Assembly (NCBI RefSeq): GCF_042654365.1
Contig: NZ_JBHSGG010000002.1
Span: forward strand, 62,001-126,000
DNA: 64,000 bases
Direction: 5' to 3'
DNA from: Coralloluteibacterium thermophilum
GTDB lineage: Bacteria > Pseudomonadota > Gammaproteobacteria > Xanthomonadales > Xanthomonadaceae
Positions 1 through 8,472 of the stretch are shown one piece after another. The notes below the pieces were generated by a model. That model made no database searches. It had not been told where the DNA came from and was given only the letters and a program-made list of their open reading frames with translations. Numbering within the stretch: the stretch's first letter is position 1; each line of letters begins with the position of its first letter. The position numbers and the translations under genes are program-made.

Positions 1-912
1 GGCTACCCCGTGATCATCAAGGCCGCCGGCGGCGGCGGCGGCCGCGGCATGCGCGTGGTGCACGTCGAGGGCTCGCTGCACTCGGCCATCGCCACGACCA
101 AGTCCGAGGCCAAGGCCGCGTTCGGCAACGACATGGTCTACATGGAGAAGTTCCTGGAGAATCCGCGCCACGTGGAGATCCAGGTGCTCGCCGACGGCCA
201 GGGCAACGCCATCCACCTCGGCGAGCGCGACTGCTCGATGCAGCGCCGCCACCAGAAGGTCGTCGAGGAAGCTCCGGCACCGGGCATCACGCCCGAACAG
301 CGCGCCGAGATCGGCCGCGTCTGCGTGGAGGCCTGCATCCGCATCGGCTACCGCGGCGCGGGTACCTTCGAGTTCCTCTACGAAAACGGGCGCTTCTACT
401 TCATCGAGATGAACACCCGCATCCAGGTCGAGCACCCGGTGACCGAGATGATCACCGGCATCGACCTGGTGCGCGAGCAGCTCAGCATCGCCGCCGGCAA
501 CAAGCTGTCGATCCGGCAGGAGGACGTGGTCATCAACGGCCACGCCATCGAATGCCGCATCAACGCCGAGGACCCGGAGACCTTCCTGCCCAGCCCCGGC
601 CTCATCAGGCACTTCCACGCCCCGGGCGGGCCGGGCGTGCGCGTGGACAGCCACATCTACGAGGGCTACCGCGTCCCGCCGAACTACGACTCCATGATCG
701 GCAAGCTCATCGTGCACGGCCCCGACCGCGAGACCGCGATCTGCCGCATGCGCGTGGCGCTGTCGGAGATGGTCGTGGACGGCATCAAGACCAACATCGC
801 CCTGCAGCAGCGGATCATGGCCGACCAGGGCTTCCAGGCCGGCGGCATGAACATCCACTACCTCGAGAAGCGCCTCAAGGAACACCGCGAGAAGGCCATC
901 GGCCTGGGATGA
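1..912 (+). CDS. accC: Biotin carboxylase subunit of acetyl-CoA carboxylase (5' truncated)
   Basis: This is the C-terminal part of the ATP-grasp subunit that carboxylates biotin on AccB, the first step of fatty acid synthesis. The reading frame is open from base 1, so the start lies outside the window and roughly 145-150 residues are missing compared with the usual ~450. The glycine-rich ATP-grasp loop (KAAGGGGGRGMR) lies at the cut edge. The conserved biotin-carboxylase stretch FIEMNTRIQVEHPVTEM, with its Glu, Asn and Arg active-site residues, is intact at 400-450. The C-terminal biotin-carboxylase domain follows (PNYDSMIGKLIVHG). The gene ends in TGA at 910-912. accB is expected just upstream. 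Identification is very secure. Confidence 0.97.
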   Translation, partial: GYPVIIKAAGGGGGRGMRVVHVEGSLHSAIATTKSEAKAAFGNDMVYMEKFLENPRHVEIQVLADGQGNAIHLGERDCSMQRRHQKVVEEAPAPGITPEQRAEIGRVCVEACIRIGYRGAGTFEFLYENGRFYFIEMNTRIQVEHPVTEMITGIDLVREQLSIAAGNKLSIRQEDVVINGHAIECRINAEDPETFLPSPGLIRHFHAPGGPGVRVDSHIYEGYRVPPNYDSMIGKLIVHGPDRETAICRMRVALSEMVVDGIKTNIALQQRIMADQGFQAGGMNIHYLEKRLKEHREKAIGLG

Positions 913-941
913 GGCCGAGAAGCGGGAGATGACGGGCGCGC

Positions 942-970
942 GACGAGGAGAGGCGCCGCCCCTCCTCGTC
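942..970 (+). terminator. GC-rich hairpin downstream of accC
   Basis: A perfect 9-bp inverted repeat (GACGAGGAG / CTCCTCGTC) encloses an 11-base loop, 30 bases after the accC stop. There is no T tract, so intrinsic termination is only inferred. The rest of the gap up to 1034 is CT-rich low-complexity sequence with no gene. Confidence 0.4.
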
Positions 971-1034
971 CACTCGCCTCTCGCTCCTCTCCACTCACTC
1001 CTCGCCCTTCGCCCCTCTCCACCCGCGCCTCGCT

Positions 1035-2018
1035 TCAGACGGCGTTGACCAGGCGCCCCTCGCGCCACGCTGCGACGTTGTCCAGCGTGGTGCGGGCGAT
1101 GGCGTCCAGGGCCTCGTGGGTCAGGAAGCCCTGGTGGGCGGTCACGACGACGTTGGGGAAGGTCAGCAGCCGCGCGAGCACGTCGTCCTGCAGCGGCCGG
1201 TCGCTCAGGTCCTCGAAGAACACCGCCTCCTCCTCCTCGTACACGTCGATGCCCAGGTAGCCGAGCGCGCCGGACTTCAGCGCCTGGATCACCGCGCGGG
1301 TATCGACCAGCGCGCCGCGGCCGGTGTTGACGAGCATGGCGCCGGGCTTCATCGCCGCCAGCCGCGCCGCATCGACCAGGTGCCGGGTGCCCGGGGTCAG
1401 CGGGCAGTGCAGGCTCACGATGTCGGCGTCGGGGAAGAGGCGGTCCAGCGCGACGTATTCCACGCCGGCCTCGACCAGGGCCGGGTCCGCCACCGGGTCG
1501 AAGGCGAGCACGCGACAGCCGAAGCCGAGCATGATGCGCGCGAACACCGCGCCGATCTGCCCGGTGCCGACCACGCCCACGGTCTTGCCGAACAGGTCGA
1601 AGCCGGTCAGCCCGCGCAGCGAGAAATCGCCTTCCCGCGTGCGGTTGTAGGCGCGCGGGATGCGCCGGGTCAGGGCGAGGATCAGCGCCACGGCGTGCTC
1701 GGCCACGGCGTGGGGCGAATACGCCGGCACCCGCACCACCGGCAGCCCCAGCGCGCGCGCGGCGTCCAGGTCCACGTGGTTGAAGCCCGCCGAGCGCAGG
1801 GCGATCAGCCGCGTCCCGCCGGCGGCGAGTCCTTCGAGCACCGTCCGGTCGAGGCGGTCGTTCACGAAGGCGCAGACCACCTCGGCGCCGGACGCGAGCG
1901 CGACCGTGTCCGGGCCGAGCCGCGCAGGCTGGTAGACCAGGTCCACTGCGTAGTCCGCGGCGACGGCGTCGAACGCCTCGCGGTCGTACGGCTGGGCACT
2001 GAAGAGGATGATGCGCAC
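1035..2018 (-). CDS. ldhA: D-2-hydroxyacid dehydrogenase, D-lactate dehydrogenase type
   Basis: NAD-dependent 2-hydroxyacid dehydrogenase of 327 residues, close to the ~330 of E. coli LdhA, predicted to interconvert pyruvate and D-lactate. Visible family motifs: the substrate-binding Arg in LIALRSAGFNHVD, the Rossmann GTGQIG loop, VNTGRGALVDT with the second catalytic-domain Arg, the Glu of DVYEEE, and the catalytic His of VTAHQGFLT. The EEEAVFFEDLSDRPLQDD insertion is typical of the LdhA subgroup. The frame stays open upstream, but the GTG at 2018 is chosen because AAGGAG sits 6 bases before it and the protein then begins with the conserved beta strand VRIILFSAQPYD. It is transcribed against its neighbours and separates accC from prmA. 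Substrate could also be another 2-oxoacid. Confidence 0.85.
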   Translation of the reverse strand: MRIILFSAQPYDREAFDAVAADYAVDLVYQPARLGPDTVALASGAEVVCAFVNDRLDRTVLEGLAAGGTRLIALRSAGFNHVDLDAARALGLPVVRVPAYSPHAVAEHAVALILALTRRIPRAYNRTREGDFSLRGLTGFDLFGKTVGVVGTGQIGAVFARIMLGFGCRVLAFDPVADPALVEAGVEYVALDRLFPDADIVSLHCPLTPGTRHLVDAARLAAMKPGAMLVNTGRGALVDTRAVIQALKSGALGYLGIDVYEEEEAVFFEDLSDRPLQDDVLARLLTFPNVVVTAHQGFLTHEALDAIARTTLDNVAAWREGRLVNAV

Positions 2019-2065
2019 GGCAGGCTCCTTTGCGTGGCGCCGGCGGGTAGGCGGCGCGGGCGGAC

Positions 2066-2071
2066 TAGAAT
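2066..2071 (+). promoter_or_regulatory. -10-like hexamer upstream of prmA
   Basis: TAGAAT lies 45 bases before the prmA ATG in the divergent gap between ldhA and prmA. No good -35 box is visible at 17 bases; the upstream DNA is nearly pure GC. The same hexamer type recurs before other genes here. Confidence 0.35.
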
Positions 2072-2115
2072 GCACAGGATGCCCGTCACGGGCGGATCGA
2101 CGCCACGTACGCGCC

Positions 2116-3042
2116 ATGCCCTATCTCGAACTCAGCCTGCCCTGCACCGACGTCAGCCAGCCGCGCCTCGAAGCGGCCCTGGAGGACCTGGGCGCCCTCG
2201 CGGTCACCCTCACCGACGCGCACGCCGACGCGCCGGACGAGCAGGCGATCTTCGAGCCCGGCGTCGGCGAGCAGCCGCTGTGGGGCGAGATGCGCCTGAC
2301 CGCGCTGTTCCCCGAGGGCAGCGACGGCGACCTCCTCCTCGCCGCGCTGGAGTCCTTCGATGCCGGCCTCGACCTCGGCGGCGCCGCCTTCCGCGTCGTC
2401 GAGGACCAGGACTGGGAGCGCGCCTGGCTCGACCAGTTCCACCCGCTGTCCTTCGGCCGGCGCACGCACATCGTGCCCTGGAACCAGGACCTGCCCGAGG
2501 CCGCGCGCGACGCGGACGCGGCGGTGGTGCGGCTCGACCCGGGCCTGGCCTTCGGTTCGGGCACCCATCCGACCACGGCGCTGTGCCTGGAATGGCTGGA
2601 TGGCCTCGACCTCGCCGGCCGCGAGGTGCTCGACTTCGGCTGCGGCTCCGGCATCCTCGCCGTCGCCGCGCTCAAGCTCGGCGCCGCGCGCGCCGACGCG
2701 ATCGACAACGACCCCCAGGCCATCCTCGCCACCGACGACAACGCCGCGCGCAACGACGTGGCCGACCGGCTCCGCGCCTGGCTGCCGGAGGACGCGCCGC
2801 AGCGCGACTACCCGGTCGTGGTCGCCAACATCCTCGCCTCGGCGCTCGACCTGCTCGCGCCCCAGCTCGCCGCGCGGACCGCGCCCGGCGGCAGGATCGC
2901 GCTGTCCGGGATCCTCGCAGGCCAGGAGGACGAACTGCTGGCCCGCTACGCCGCGTGGTTCGACGCGCTCGAGGTCGCGCGGCGCGAGGACTGGATCCGC
3001 ATCGCCGGCGTGCGCCGCGCCGCGAACGCCGCGACCGGCTGA
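2116..3042 (+). CDS. prmA: Ribosomal protein L11 methyltransferase
   Basis: SAM-dependent methyltransferase that trimethylates ribosomal protein L11, acting in the cytoplasm. The 308-residue length fits the family. The family signature around RLDPGLAFGSGTHPTT is present. The SAM-binding motif I is LDFGCGSGILAVAALKLGA, and the NPPY-like catalytic loop appears as VVANILASAL. The start is the ATG at 2116, giving the conserved beginning MPYLELSLP; a longer upstream extension in frame lacks similarity. It is followed 18 bases later by the DUF3426 gene in the same direction. Confidence 0.95.
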   Translation: MPYLELSLPCTDVSQPRLEAALEDLGALAVTLTDAHADAPDEQAIFEPGVGEQPLWGEMRLTALFPEGSDGDLLLAALESFDAGLDLGGAAFRVVEDQDWERAWLDQFHPLSFGRRTHIVPWNQDLPEAARDADAAVVRLDPGLAFGSGTHPTTALCLEWLDGLDLAGREVLDFGCGSGILAVAALKLGAARADAIDNDPQAILATDDNAARNDVADRLRAWLPEDAPQRDYPVVVANILASALDLLAPQLAARTAPGGRIALSGILAGQEDELLARYAAWFDALEVARREDWIRIAGVRRAANAATG

Positions 3043-3044
3043 CG

Positions 3045-3050
3045 TAGACT
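3045..3050 (+). promoter_or_regulatory. -10-like hexamer just before the DUF3426 gene
   Basis: TAGACT ends 10 bases before the ATG at 3061. If used, the transcript would have almost no leader. No -35 is apparent, so this may be fortuitous. Confidence 0.25.
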
Positions 3051-3060
3051 CGCCGCCAGC

Positions 3061-3648
3061 ATGGCATCCGACCGCGCCCCCGCCGACGACGCCCACGCCC
3101 AGGGCGTGCTGTTCGAGGCCCCGCCCGAGGCGGACCCGGCGCCACCGCCGCGCTTCGCCCGCGTGCGCGCGGTGGCGCCGCATCGCGCCGGCTGGCGCTG
3201 GTGGCTGGCCGCCGGGCTCCTGCTGCCCCTGCTGGTGGCGCAGTCGGTCCTCGCCGACCGCCAGCGGCTGGCGGCCGACGCGCGCTGGCGGCCCGCGCTC
3301 GAACGCATCTGCGCAACGCTGGGCTGCTCGCTCCGGCCGTGGCATGCGCCGCAGCAGTTCAGCCTGACCTCGCGCGACGTCCGCCCCCACCCATCGGTGC
3401 CCGACGCGCTGCTGATCACCGCGAGCTTCCGCAACGACGCGCGCTTCGAGCAGGACTGGCCGCTGCTCGAACTGCGCATGTCCGACCTCGACGGGCAGGT
3501 CGTCGCGCAGCGCCGCTTCACCCCGCGCGAGTACCTCGGCGCGCAGCCGCCGCGGCCGACGCTCGCGCCGCGACAGTCGGCCAGCCTGACCATCGAGGTG
3601 GTGGATCCGGGCAGCGCCGCGGTCGCCTTCGAGTTCGCCTTCCTCTAG
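3061..3648 (+). CDS. DUF3426-type membrane-anchored protein
   Basis: Protein of 195 residues with a Pro/Ala-rich cytoplasmic N-terminus, one membrane segment (about residues 43-62, WRWWLAAGLLLPLLVAQSVL) and a periplasmic domain of about 130 residues. The latter contains CATLGCSLRPWH, followed by SLTSRDVRPHP and a ...ASFRNDARFEQDWPLLEL beta-sandwich pattern typical of DUF3426. Many relatives carry an N-terminal MJ0042-type zinc ribbon (two CxxC pairs); none is visible here. Its position between prmA and fis is as expected in xanthomonads. Function of the family is unknown. The TAG stop merges with the repeat element that follows. Confidence 0.75.
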   Translation: MASDRAPADDAHAQGVLFEAPPEADPAPPPRFARVRAVAPHRAGWRWWLAAGLLLPLLVAQSVLADRQRLAADARWRPALERICATLGCSLRPWHAPQQFSLTSRDVRPHPSVPDALLITASFRNDARFEQDWPLLELRMSDLDGQVVAQRRFTPREYLGAQPPRPTLAPRQSASLTIEVVDPGSAAVAFEFAFL

Positions 3649-3860
3649 AGCGTGTCGTGCCCTTTGGGGTGAGTGCGACGCGGTCTGGGGTGCGCTGGGA
3701 CAAGGCGCCGCCAGCGCAGGCTGGCCGCCTGGGCAAGGCGCGCAACGCCGTATCGGCGTGCCCCGGGCCGCTTCCCTCCGGGTGGGCCGCCAGCGGCACG
3801 GAGCCGGCGCCGCACCGCTGACGGCCCACGCATCTCATCTCGAAGGGCACAGCACGCTCC
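3648..3860. repeat. Repeat-like element with terminal inverted repeats
   Basis: About 212 bp bounded by GAGCGTGTCGTGCCCTT (3648-3664) and its inverted copy AAGGGCACAGCACGCTC (3843-3859), 15 of 17 bases matching. The interior is also partly self-complementary and contains no credible gene; ORFs on either strand are composition artefacts. A shorter relative with the same end sequence lies at 43612-43662. The stretch 3861-3940 up to the fis promoter candidate shows nothing recognisable. Could be a REP/MITE-like element. Confidence 0.6.
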
Positions 3861-3940
3861 AGCCGGAGGAGGCGGAGCGGCAGCCTCCGGCGGTGCGGAA
3901 TTCTCCGTCCCGACGGTGGCATGCGCGCGCGCGATGGGTT

Positions 3941-3946
3941 TAGACT
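3941..3946 (+). promoter_or_regulatory. -10-like hexamer upstream of fis
   Basis: TAGACT lies 81 bases before the chosen fis start, preceded by GC-rich DNA without a clear -35. Confidence 0.3.
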
Positions 3947-4026
3947 CGTTCCCCCGCCGGCCGTCGGCCTGCGGGTGTCCACCCGCGACGCTTCGTGTCG
4001 CCGTTGCACCGGAGTTGCCCGATCCC

Positions 4027-4329
4027 GTGACCGCCCAACCCGCTCAACGTGCCCACAACGGCGCGGATGGTTCCGCGTCCCATGCGAACGCCGCCGCCGG
4101 CCAGTCGTCGCTGCGCGACTACGTCGCCCTGGCGGTCGGGCGCTACCTGAGCGACATGGACGACCACGACATCGACGACCTCTACGAGATCGTCCTGCGC
4201 GAGGTCGAGGCGCCGCTGTTCGCCGAGGTCATGCGCCATACCGACGGCAACCAGAGCCGCGCCGCGGCCACCCTCGGCATCAACCGCGCGACCCTGCGCA
4301 AGAAGCTCAGGCTCTACGGGCTGGGCTGA
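4027..4329 (+). CDS. fis: DNA-binding protein Fis
   Basis: Nucleoid-associated DNA-bending protein of 100 residues (E. coli 98). The C-terminal half has the Fis helix-turn-helix, MRHTDGNQSRAAATLGINRA, followed by TLRKKLRLYGL. The helical dimerisation core precedes it (DDLYEIVLREVEAPLFAEV). No in-frame ATG exists nearby, so GTG at 4027 is taken as the start, with CGGAG 12 bases upstream; a TTG at 4015 is an alternative. Fis between DUF3426 and purH is as I recall it from xanthomonads. Confidence 0.92.
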   Translation: MTAQPAQRAHNGADGSASHANAAAGQSSLRDYVALAVGRYLSDMDDHDIDDLYEIVLREVEAPLFAEVMRHTDGNQSRAAATLGINRATLRKKLRLYGLG

Positions 4330-4373
4330 GGCCGCAGCCGTCCCCGGCGCCCGGAGGCGCCGCAGCGGCGGCG

Positions 4374-4379
4374 TATAAT
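4374..4379 (+). promoter_or_regulatory. Consensus -10 box upstream of purH
   Basis: A perfect TATAAT, 30 bases before the purH ATG, stands out from the GC-rich background. The -35 region at the expected spacing is weak. No purine-operator palindrome was recognised. Confidence 0.5.
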
Positions 4380-4408
4380 TCCGGGCTTTCTCCGCGAAGG
4401 CCCCGCCC

Positions 4409-5995
4409 ATGTCCGCTGACCGCCGCGCGATCCGCCGCGCGCTCCTTTCCGTGTCCGACAAGACCGGCCTGATCGACCTGGCCCGCGCGCTGTCCGCGCG
4501 CGGGGTCGAGCTGCTCTCCACCGGCGGCACCGCCAGGGCGATCCGCGAGGCCGGGCTGGCTGTCAGGGACGTCTCGGAGGTCACCGGCTTCCCCGAGATG
4601 ATGGACGGACGGGTCAAGACCCTGCACCCGCTGGTGCACGGCGGTCTGCTCGGCCGCGCGGGCACCGACGATGCGGTGATGGCCGAGCACGGCATCGCGC
4701 CGATCGACCTGCTGGTGCTGAACCTGTACCCGTTCGAGCAGGTCACCGCGCGCGCCGACTGCACCCTGGCCGAGGCCGTGGAGAACATCGACATCGGCGG
4801 CCCGGCGATGCTGCGCTCGGCGGCCAAGAACTTCGCGCGGGTGGCGGTGGCGACCTCGCCCGACCAGTACCCCGGCCTGCTCGCCGAACTGGACGCCCAC
4901 GACGGCACGCTGTCGGCGGCCACGCGCTTCGCGCTGTCGGTGGCCGCGTTCAATCGCGTCGCGCAGTACGACGCGGCGATCGGCAACTACCTGTCGGCGA
5001 TCACCGACACGTCGGGCGACGTGCCCGTGCGCAGCGCGTTTTCCGCCCAGGCCAACGGCAACTTCGTCAAGGTCATGGACCTGCGCTACGGCGAGAACCC
5101 GCACCAGCAGGCCGCGTTCTACCGCGACCTGTACCCGGCGCCGGGCTCGCTGGCGACCTTCGAGCAGTTGCAGGGCAAGGAGCTGTCGTACAACAACATC
5201 GCCGACAGCGACGCGGCGTGGGAATGCGTGCGCCAGTTCGACGCGCCGGCCTGCGTGATCGTCAAGCACGCCAACCCGTGCGGCGTGGCGGTGGGCGCGG
5301 GCTGCGGCGATGCCTACGAACTGGCCTACGCCACCGACCCGACCAGCGCCTTCGGCGGCATCATCGCCTTCAACCGCACGCTGGACGCGGCCACCGCCAA
5401 GGCGATCCTGGACCGGCAGTTCGTCGAGGTGCTGATCGCGCCGGACTACGAGCCCGGCGCGCTGGAATACGCCACGAAGAAGGCCAACGTGCGCGTGCTG
5501 CGCATCCCGCTGGCACCGGCGTCGACGGGCTTCATCGACACCAAGCGCGTCGGCTCGGGCCTGCTGATGCAGACCGCCGACGATCGCGTGGTCACGCGCG
5601 ACGAGCTGAAGGTGGTCACGAAGCTGGCGCCGACCGAGGCCCAGTTCGCCGACCTGCTGTTCGCATGGAAGGTGGCCAAGTTCGTCAAGTCCAACGCGAT
5701 CGTCTACGCCAGGGACAGCCGCACCGTCGGCGTCGGCGCCGGGCAGATGAGCCGCGTGTACTCGGCGCGCATCGCCGGCATCAAGGCGGCCGACGCCGGC
5801 CTGGTGGTGGAAGGCTCGGTGATGGCCTCGGACGCCTTCTTCCCGTTCCGCGACGGCATCGACGCGGCCGCCGAGGCCGGCATCAAGGCGGTGATCCAGC
5901 CCGGCGGCTCGATGCGCGACGCCGAGGTGATCGCCGCGGCCGACGAGCACGGCATCGCGATGGTGTTCACCGGGGTGCGCCACTTCAGGCACTGA
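4409..5995 (+). CDS. purH: Bifunctional AICAR transformylase / IMP cyclohydrolase
   Basis: Cytoplasmic enzyme of 528 residues for the last two steps of IMP synthesis. The N-terminal MGS-like cyclohydrolase domain (about 1-140) shows SVSDKTGLIDLARAL, STGGTARAIREAGL and GRVKTLHPLVHGG. The AICAR transformylase domain follows with DLRYGENPHQQAAFY and the catalytic VKHANPCGVAVG (Lys-His and Asn-Pro-Cys-Gly), and ends with IQPGGSMRDAEVIAAADEHG. The start is the ATG giving MSADRRAIRRALLSVSDK. Confidence 0.98.
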   Translation: MSADRRAIRRALLSVSDKTGLIDLARALSARGVELLSTGGTARAIREAGLAVRDVSEVTGFPEMMDGRVKTLHPLVHGGLLGRAGTDDAVMAEHGIAPIDLLVLNLYPFEQVTARADCTLAEAVENIDIGGPAMLRSAAKNFARVAVATSPDQYPGLLAELDAHDGTLSAATRFALSVAAFNRVAQYDAAIGNYLSAITDTSGDVPVRSAFSAQANGNFVKVMDLRYGENPHQQAAFYRDLYPAPGSLATFEQLQGKELSYNNIADSDAAWECVRQFDAPACVIVKHANPCGVAVGAGCGDAYELAYATDPTSAFGGIIAFNRTLDAATAKAILDRQFVEVLIAPDYEPGALEYATKKANVRVLRIPLAPASTGFIDTKRVGSGLLMQTADDRVVTRDELKVVTKLAPTEAQFADLLFAWKVAKFVKSNAIVYARDSRTVGVGAGQMSRVYSARIAGIKAADAGLVVEGSVMASDAFFPFRDGIDAAAEAGIKAVIQPGGSMRDAEVIAAADEHGIAMVFTGVRHFRH

Positions 5996-6039
5996 CCGCG
6001 GGCCGCCCACGGCATCGTGACGCGGCATCCCCTATGAAG

Positions 6040-6066
6040 CGCGGCGGGCGGACCTCGCCCGCCGCG
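6040..6066 (+). terminator. GC hairpin after purH
   Basis: Perfect 11-bp stem (CGCGGCGGGCG / CGCCCGCCGCG) with a 5-base loop, 45 bases after the purH stop and 20 bases before the next start. No T run, so a terminator role is inferred from position and stability. Confidence 0.5.
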
Positions 6067-6086
6067 TCCGGACGCTCCGAGCCCTC

Positions 6087-7172
6087 ATGACCGCCCTTCT
6101 CCTCATCGCCGGGCTCGTCGCCCTCCTCATCGGTGCCGAAGGACTGGTGCGCGGCGCCTCGCGCCTCGCCGCCGCCACCGGCCTCTCGCCACTGGTGATC
6201 GGCCTCACCGTGGTCGCCTTCGGCACCAGCGCGCCCGAGCTGGCGGTGGGCCTGGACGCGGTGCACCGCGGCTCCGCCGACATCGCCATCGGCAACGTGG
6301 TGGGCAGCAACATCACCAACGTGCTGCTGATCCTGGGCCTGAGCGCCCTGGTTGCGCCGCTGGTGGTCTCGCGCCAGCTGGTGCGCCTGGACGTCCCGGT
6401 GATGATCGGCTGCTCCGTGCTGGTGCTGCTGCTCGCCTACAACGGCACGATCAGCCGCGGCGAGGGCGTGGGCCTGGCGCTGGCGGCGGTGGTCTATCTG
6501 GCGTGGCTGATCCGCATCGGCCGCAAGGGCGGCGATGGGGGCGGCGACGAGGGCGAGGACCTCGCGGTGGAGGCACCGCGGACGCCGGCGCGCTGGGCCA
6601 TCGACATCCTCATGGTGCTCGGCGGCCTCGGGCTGCTGATCCTCGGCGCGCGCTGGATGGTCGGCGCGGCGGTCACCATCGCGCAGGCGCTGGGCCTGAG
6701 CGAACTGGTGATCGGCCTGACCGTCATCGCGGTCGGCACCTCGCTGCCGGAGATCGCGACCTCGGTGCTCGCCACGATCCGCGGGCAGCGCGACCTCGCG
6801 GTCGGCAACGTGGTCGGCAGCAACGTGCTCAACCTGCTGATCGTGCTGGGCATCACCGCCGCGTTCTCGCCGGCGGGCATCCCGGTCGGGCCCGCGGCCA
6901 TCCACTTCGACCTGCCGGTCATGGTGGCGGTGGCCGTGGCCTGCCTGCCGATCTTCTTCACCGGCCACTGCATCCAGCGCTGGGAAGGCGCGGTGTTCCT
7001 CGGCTACTACGTCGCCTACACCGCCTACCTGCTGCTGCAGGCGACCCACCACGACGCACTGCCCGCCTTCAGCGCGGTGATGATGTACTTCGTGCTGCCG
7101 CTGACCGTGCTGACGCTCGCGGCGGCGGTCGTGCGCGCGCTCCGCGACCGCCGCAGCGGCGCCTGCGCCTGA
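6087..7172 (+). CDS. Calcium/sodium antiporter (CaCA family, YrbG-like)
   Basis: Inner-membrane cation/Ca2+ exchanger of 361 residues, about ten hydrophobic segments. The two inverted alpha repeats that define the CaCA family are clear: VVAFGTSAPELAVGLDA with GNVVGSNITNVLLILGL in the first half, and VIAVGTSLPEIATSVLA with GNVVGSNVLNLLIVLGI in the second. Each keeps the GTS-x-PE acidic ion-coordinating core. A charged cytoplasmic loop (about residues 148-168) separates the halves. It follows purH in the same direction after a hairpin. Ion specificity (Ca2+/Na+ or Ca2+/H+) cannot be told from sequence. Confidence 0.88.
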   Translation: MTALLLIAGLVALLIGAEGLVRGASRLAAATGLSPLVIGLTVVAFGTSAPELAVGLDAVHRGSADIAIGNVVGSNITNVLLILGLSALVAPLVVSRQLVRLDVPVMIGCSVLVLLLAYNGTISRGEGVGLALAAVVYLAWLIRIGRKGGDGGGDEGEDLAVEAPRTPARWAIDILMVLGGLGLLILGARWMVGAAVTIAQALGLSELVIGLTVIAVGTSLPEIATSVLATIRGQRDLAVGNVVGSNVLNLLIVLGITAAFSPAGIPVGPAAIHFDLPVMVAVAVACLPIFFTGHCIQRWEGAVFLGYYVAYTAYLLLQATHHDALPAFSAVMMYFVLPLTVLTLAAAVVRALRDRRSGACA

Positions 7173-7176
7173 CCCC

Positions 7177-8415
7177 TCAACCGTCGCGCGGCACCTGGGT
7201 CAGGTGCCGTGCCAGCGCCCGGCGGAACGGCGCCATCCGCGCCGCGCCGCGCACCGCCAGATCGCGCAGCAGGCGCGCGGGCGCGCGCGTGTCGGTGTAG
7301 AGCGAGGCCACCAGGTTGGTCGCCAGGAACAGCGGCAGGGTCGCCCGGCGGTGCTCCGCGGCGTAGGCGGCCAGCAGCGCCGGCGCGCCGACGTCGCCCC
7401 CTGCACGATGCGCGGCCACGACGCGCCGGGCCAGCCGCGCCTGTCCCTGCAGGCCGAAGTTGAAGCCGTGCGCGGTGACCGGGTGCATGCCCACGGCCGC
7501 ATCGCCCACGAGGGCCGCGCGCGGCGCGTCGAAGCGGTCGGCGTAGACGCCCACCAGCGGATAGGCATGGCAAGGACCGAGCGGGCGCATGTCGCCGAAC
7601 CGGCCGTGGAAGCGCGCGGTCAGCGCCGCGCCCAGGGCCTCGCCCTCCAGCGCGGACAGGGCCGCGGCGGCCTCGTGCGGGAGGGTCAGCACCGCGGACG
7701 CGCGCTGCCCGGACAGCGGGAGCAGCGCCAGCGTCTGGCCGTAGTCGAACCACTCCCAGGCCACGTCCTCGTGCGGCCGCGCCAGCGCCACCCGGCACAG
7801 CACCATGCTGCGCCCGAAGTCGCGCATCCGCGCGCCGATGCCGAGCTGGCGGCGGGTGGCGGAGAAGCGGCTGTCGGCGGCGACCAGCAGCGGGGCGCGC
7901 AGCACGCGCCCGTCCTCCAGCCGGACCTGGCGGAGGCCGCCCTCCAACGTCGCATCCGCCACCCGGCAGCCGTCCAGGACGCGCACGCGCGGGCAGGCGG
8001 CGACGGCCTCCCATGCGGCGGCGCGGATGCGATGGTTGGGCACGAGCCAGCCGAGCTGCTCCGCGCCGGTGCCGCCGGCGCCGACCCGCAGGCGGGCGCC
8101 GTCGGGGCCGTCGAGCACCTGCGCATCGCGCAGCGGATGGATGTCGTCCTGCGGCAGCCGCTCCCAGATGCCCAGCCCCTCGAGCAGGGCGCGCGAGGCA
8201 TGGGTCAGCGCGATCTCGCGCCCGTCCGGCGCCGGTTCGGCAAGCGCGGCCGCGGCCTGCGCCTCGACGACCAGCACCTCCAGGCCCGCCGAGCCGAGCG
8301 CCGCGGCCAGGCTCAGGCCTGCGGGCCCGGCACCCACCACGACGACCTCCGCCGAGCAGGCGCCGGCGTCCGGCGCGGCTCCGTCGGCGACCCGGGGCGA
8401 TGCGGCTGCGCTCAT
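7177..8415 (-). CDS. UbiH/UbiM/COQ6-family FAD-dependent hydroxylase
   Basis: Flavoprotein monooxygenase of 412 residues, expected to hydroxylate a ubiquinone precursor ring. The N-terminal dinucleotide fold is VVVGAGPAGLSLAAALGSAG and ends in VVEAQ. The second FAD motif is VGDAAVGMHPVTAHGFNFG, whose HPVTAHGFN variant resembles the UbiM-type subgroup. The FAD-binding DGxxS-type segment appears as LLVAADSRFSATRRQLGI. The ATG at 8415 is used because the upstream extension is unlike the family. It converges with the antiporter four bases away and is divergent from the sigma factor gene. Which ring position it modifies is uncertain. Confidence 0.8.
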   Translation of the reverse strand: MSAAASPRVADGAAPDAGACSAEVVVVGAGPAGLSLAAALGSAGLEVLVVEAQAAAALAEPAPDGREIALTHASRALLEGLGIWERLPQDDIHPLRDAQVLDGPDGARLRVGAGGTGAEQLGWLVPNHRIRAAAWEAVAACPRVRVLDGCRVADATLEGGLRQVRLEDGRVLRAPLLVAADSRFSATRRQLGIGARMRDFGRSMVLCRVALARPHEDVAWEWFDYGQTLALLPLSGQRASAVLTLPHEAAAALSALEGEALGAALTARFHGRFGDMRPLGPCHAYPLVGVYADRFDAPRAALVGDAAVGMHPVTAHGFNFGLQGQARLARRVVAAHRAGGDVGAPALLAAYAAEHRRATLPLFLATNLVASLYTDTRAPARLLRDLAVRGAARMAPFRRALARHLTQVPRDG

Positions 8416-8472
8416 GCTGGAAACCTGCGGTGGATGGCGGGCCTCCCAGTCTCCGGATGCCCGCGCGCCTGC

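Noticed and set aside
951..1034. CT-rich near-repeats (CCTCTCCAC, CTCCTCGCC) downstream of accC
   Set aside because: Irregular low-complexity tract without a fixed unit; not a tandem repeat array or CRISPR.
3518..4009. 163-codon minus-strand ORF and several plus-strand ORFs in the 3649-4026 gap
   Set aside because: They run through the inverted-repeat element and both neighbours, with Arg/Pro-rich composition and no ribosome site. Such ORFs are likely spurious annotations of repeats.
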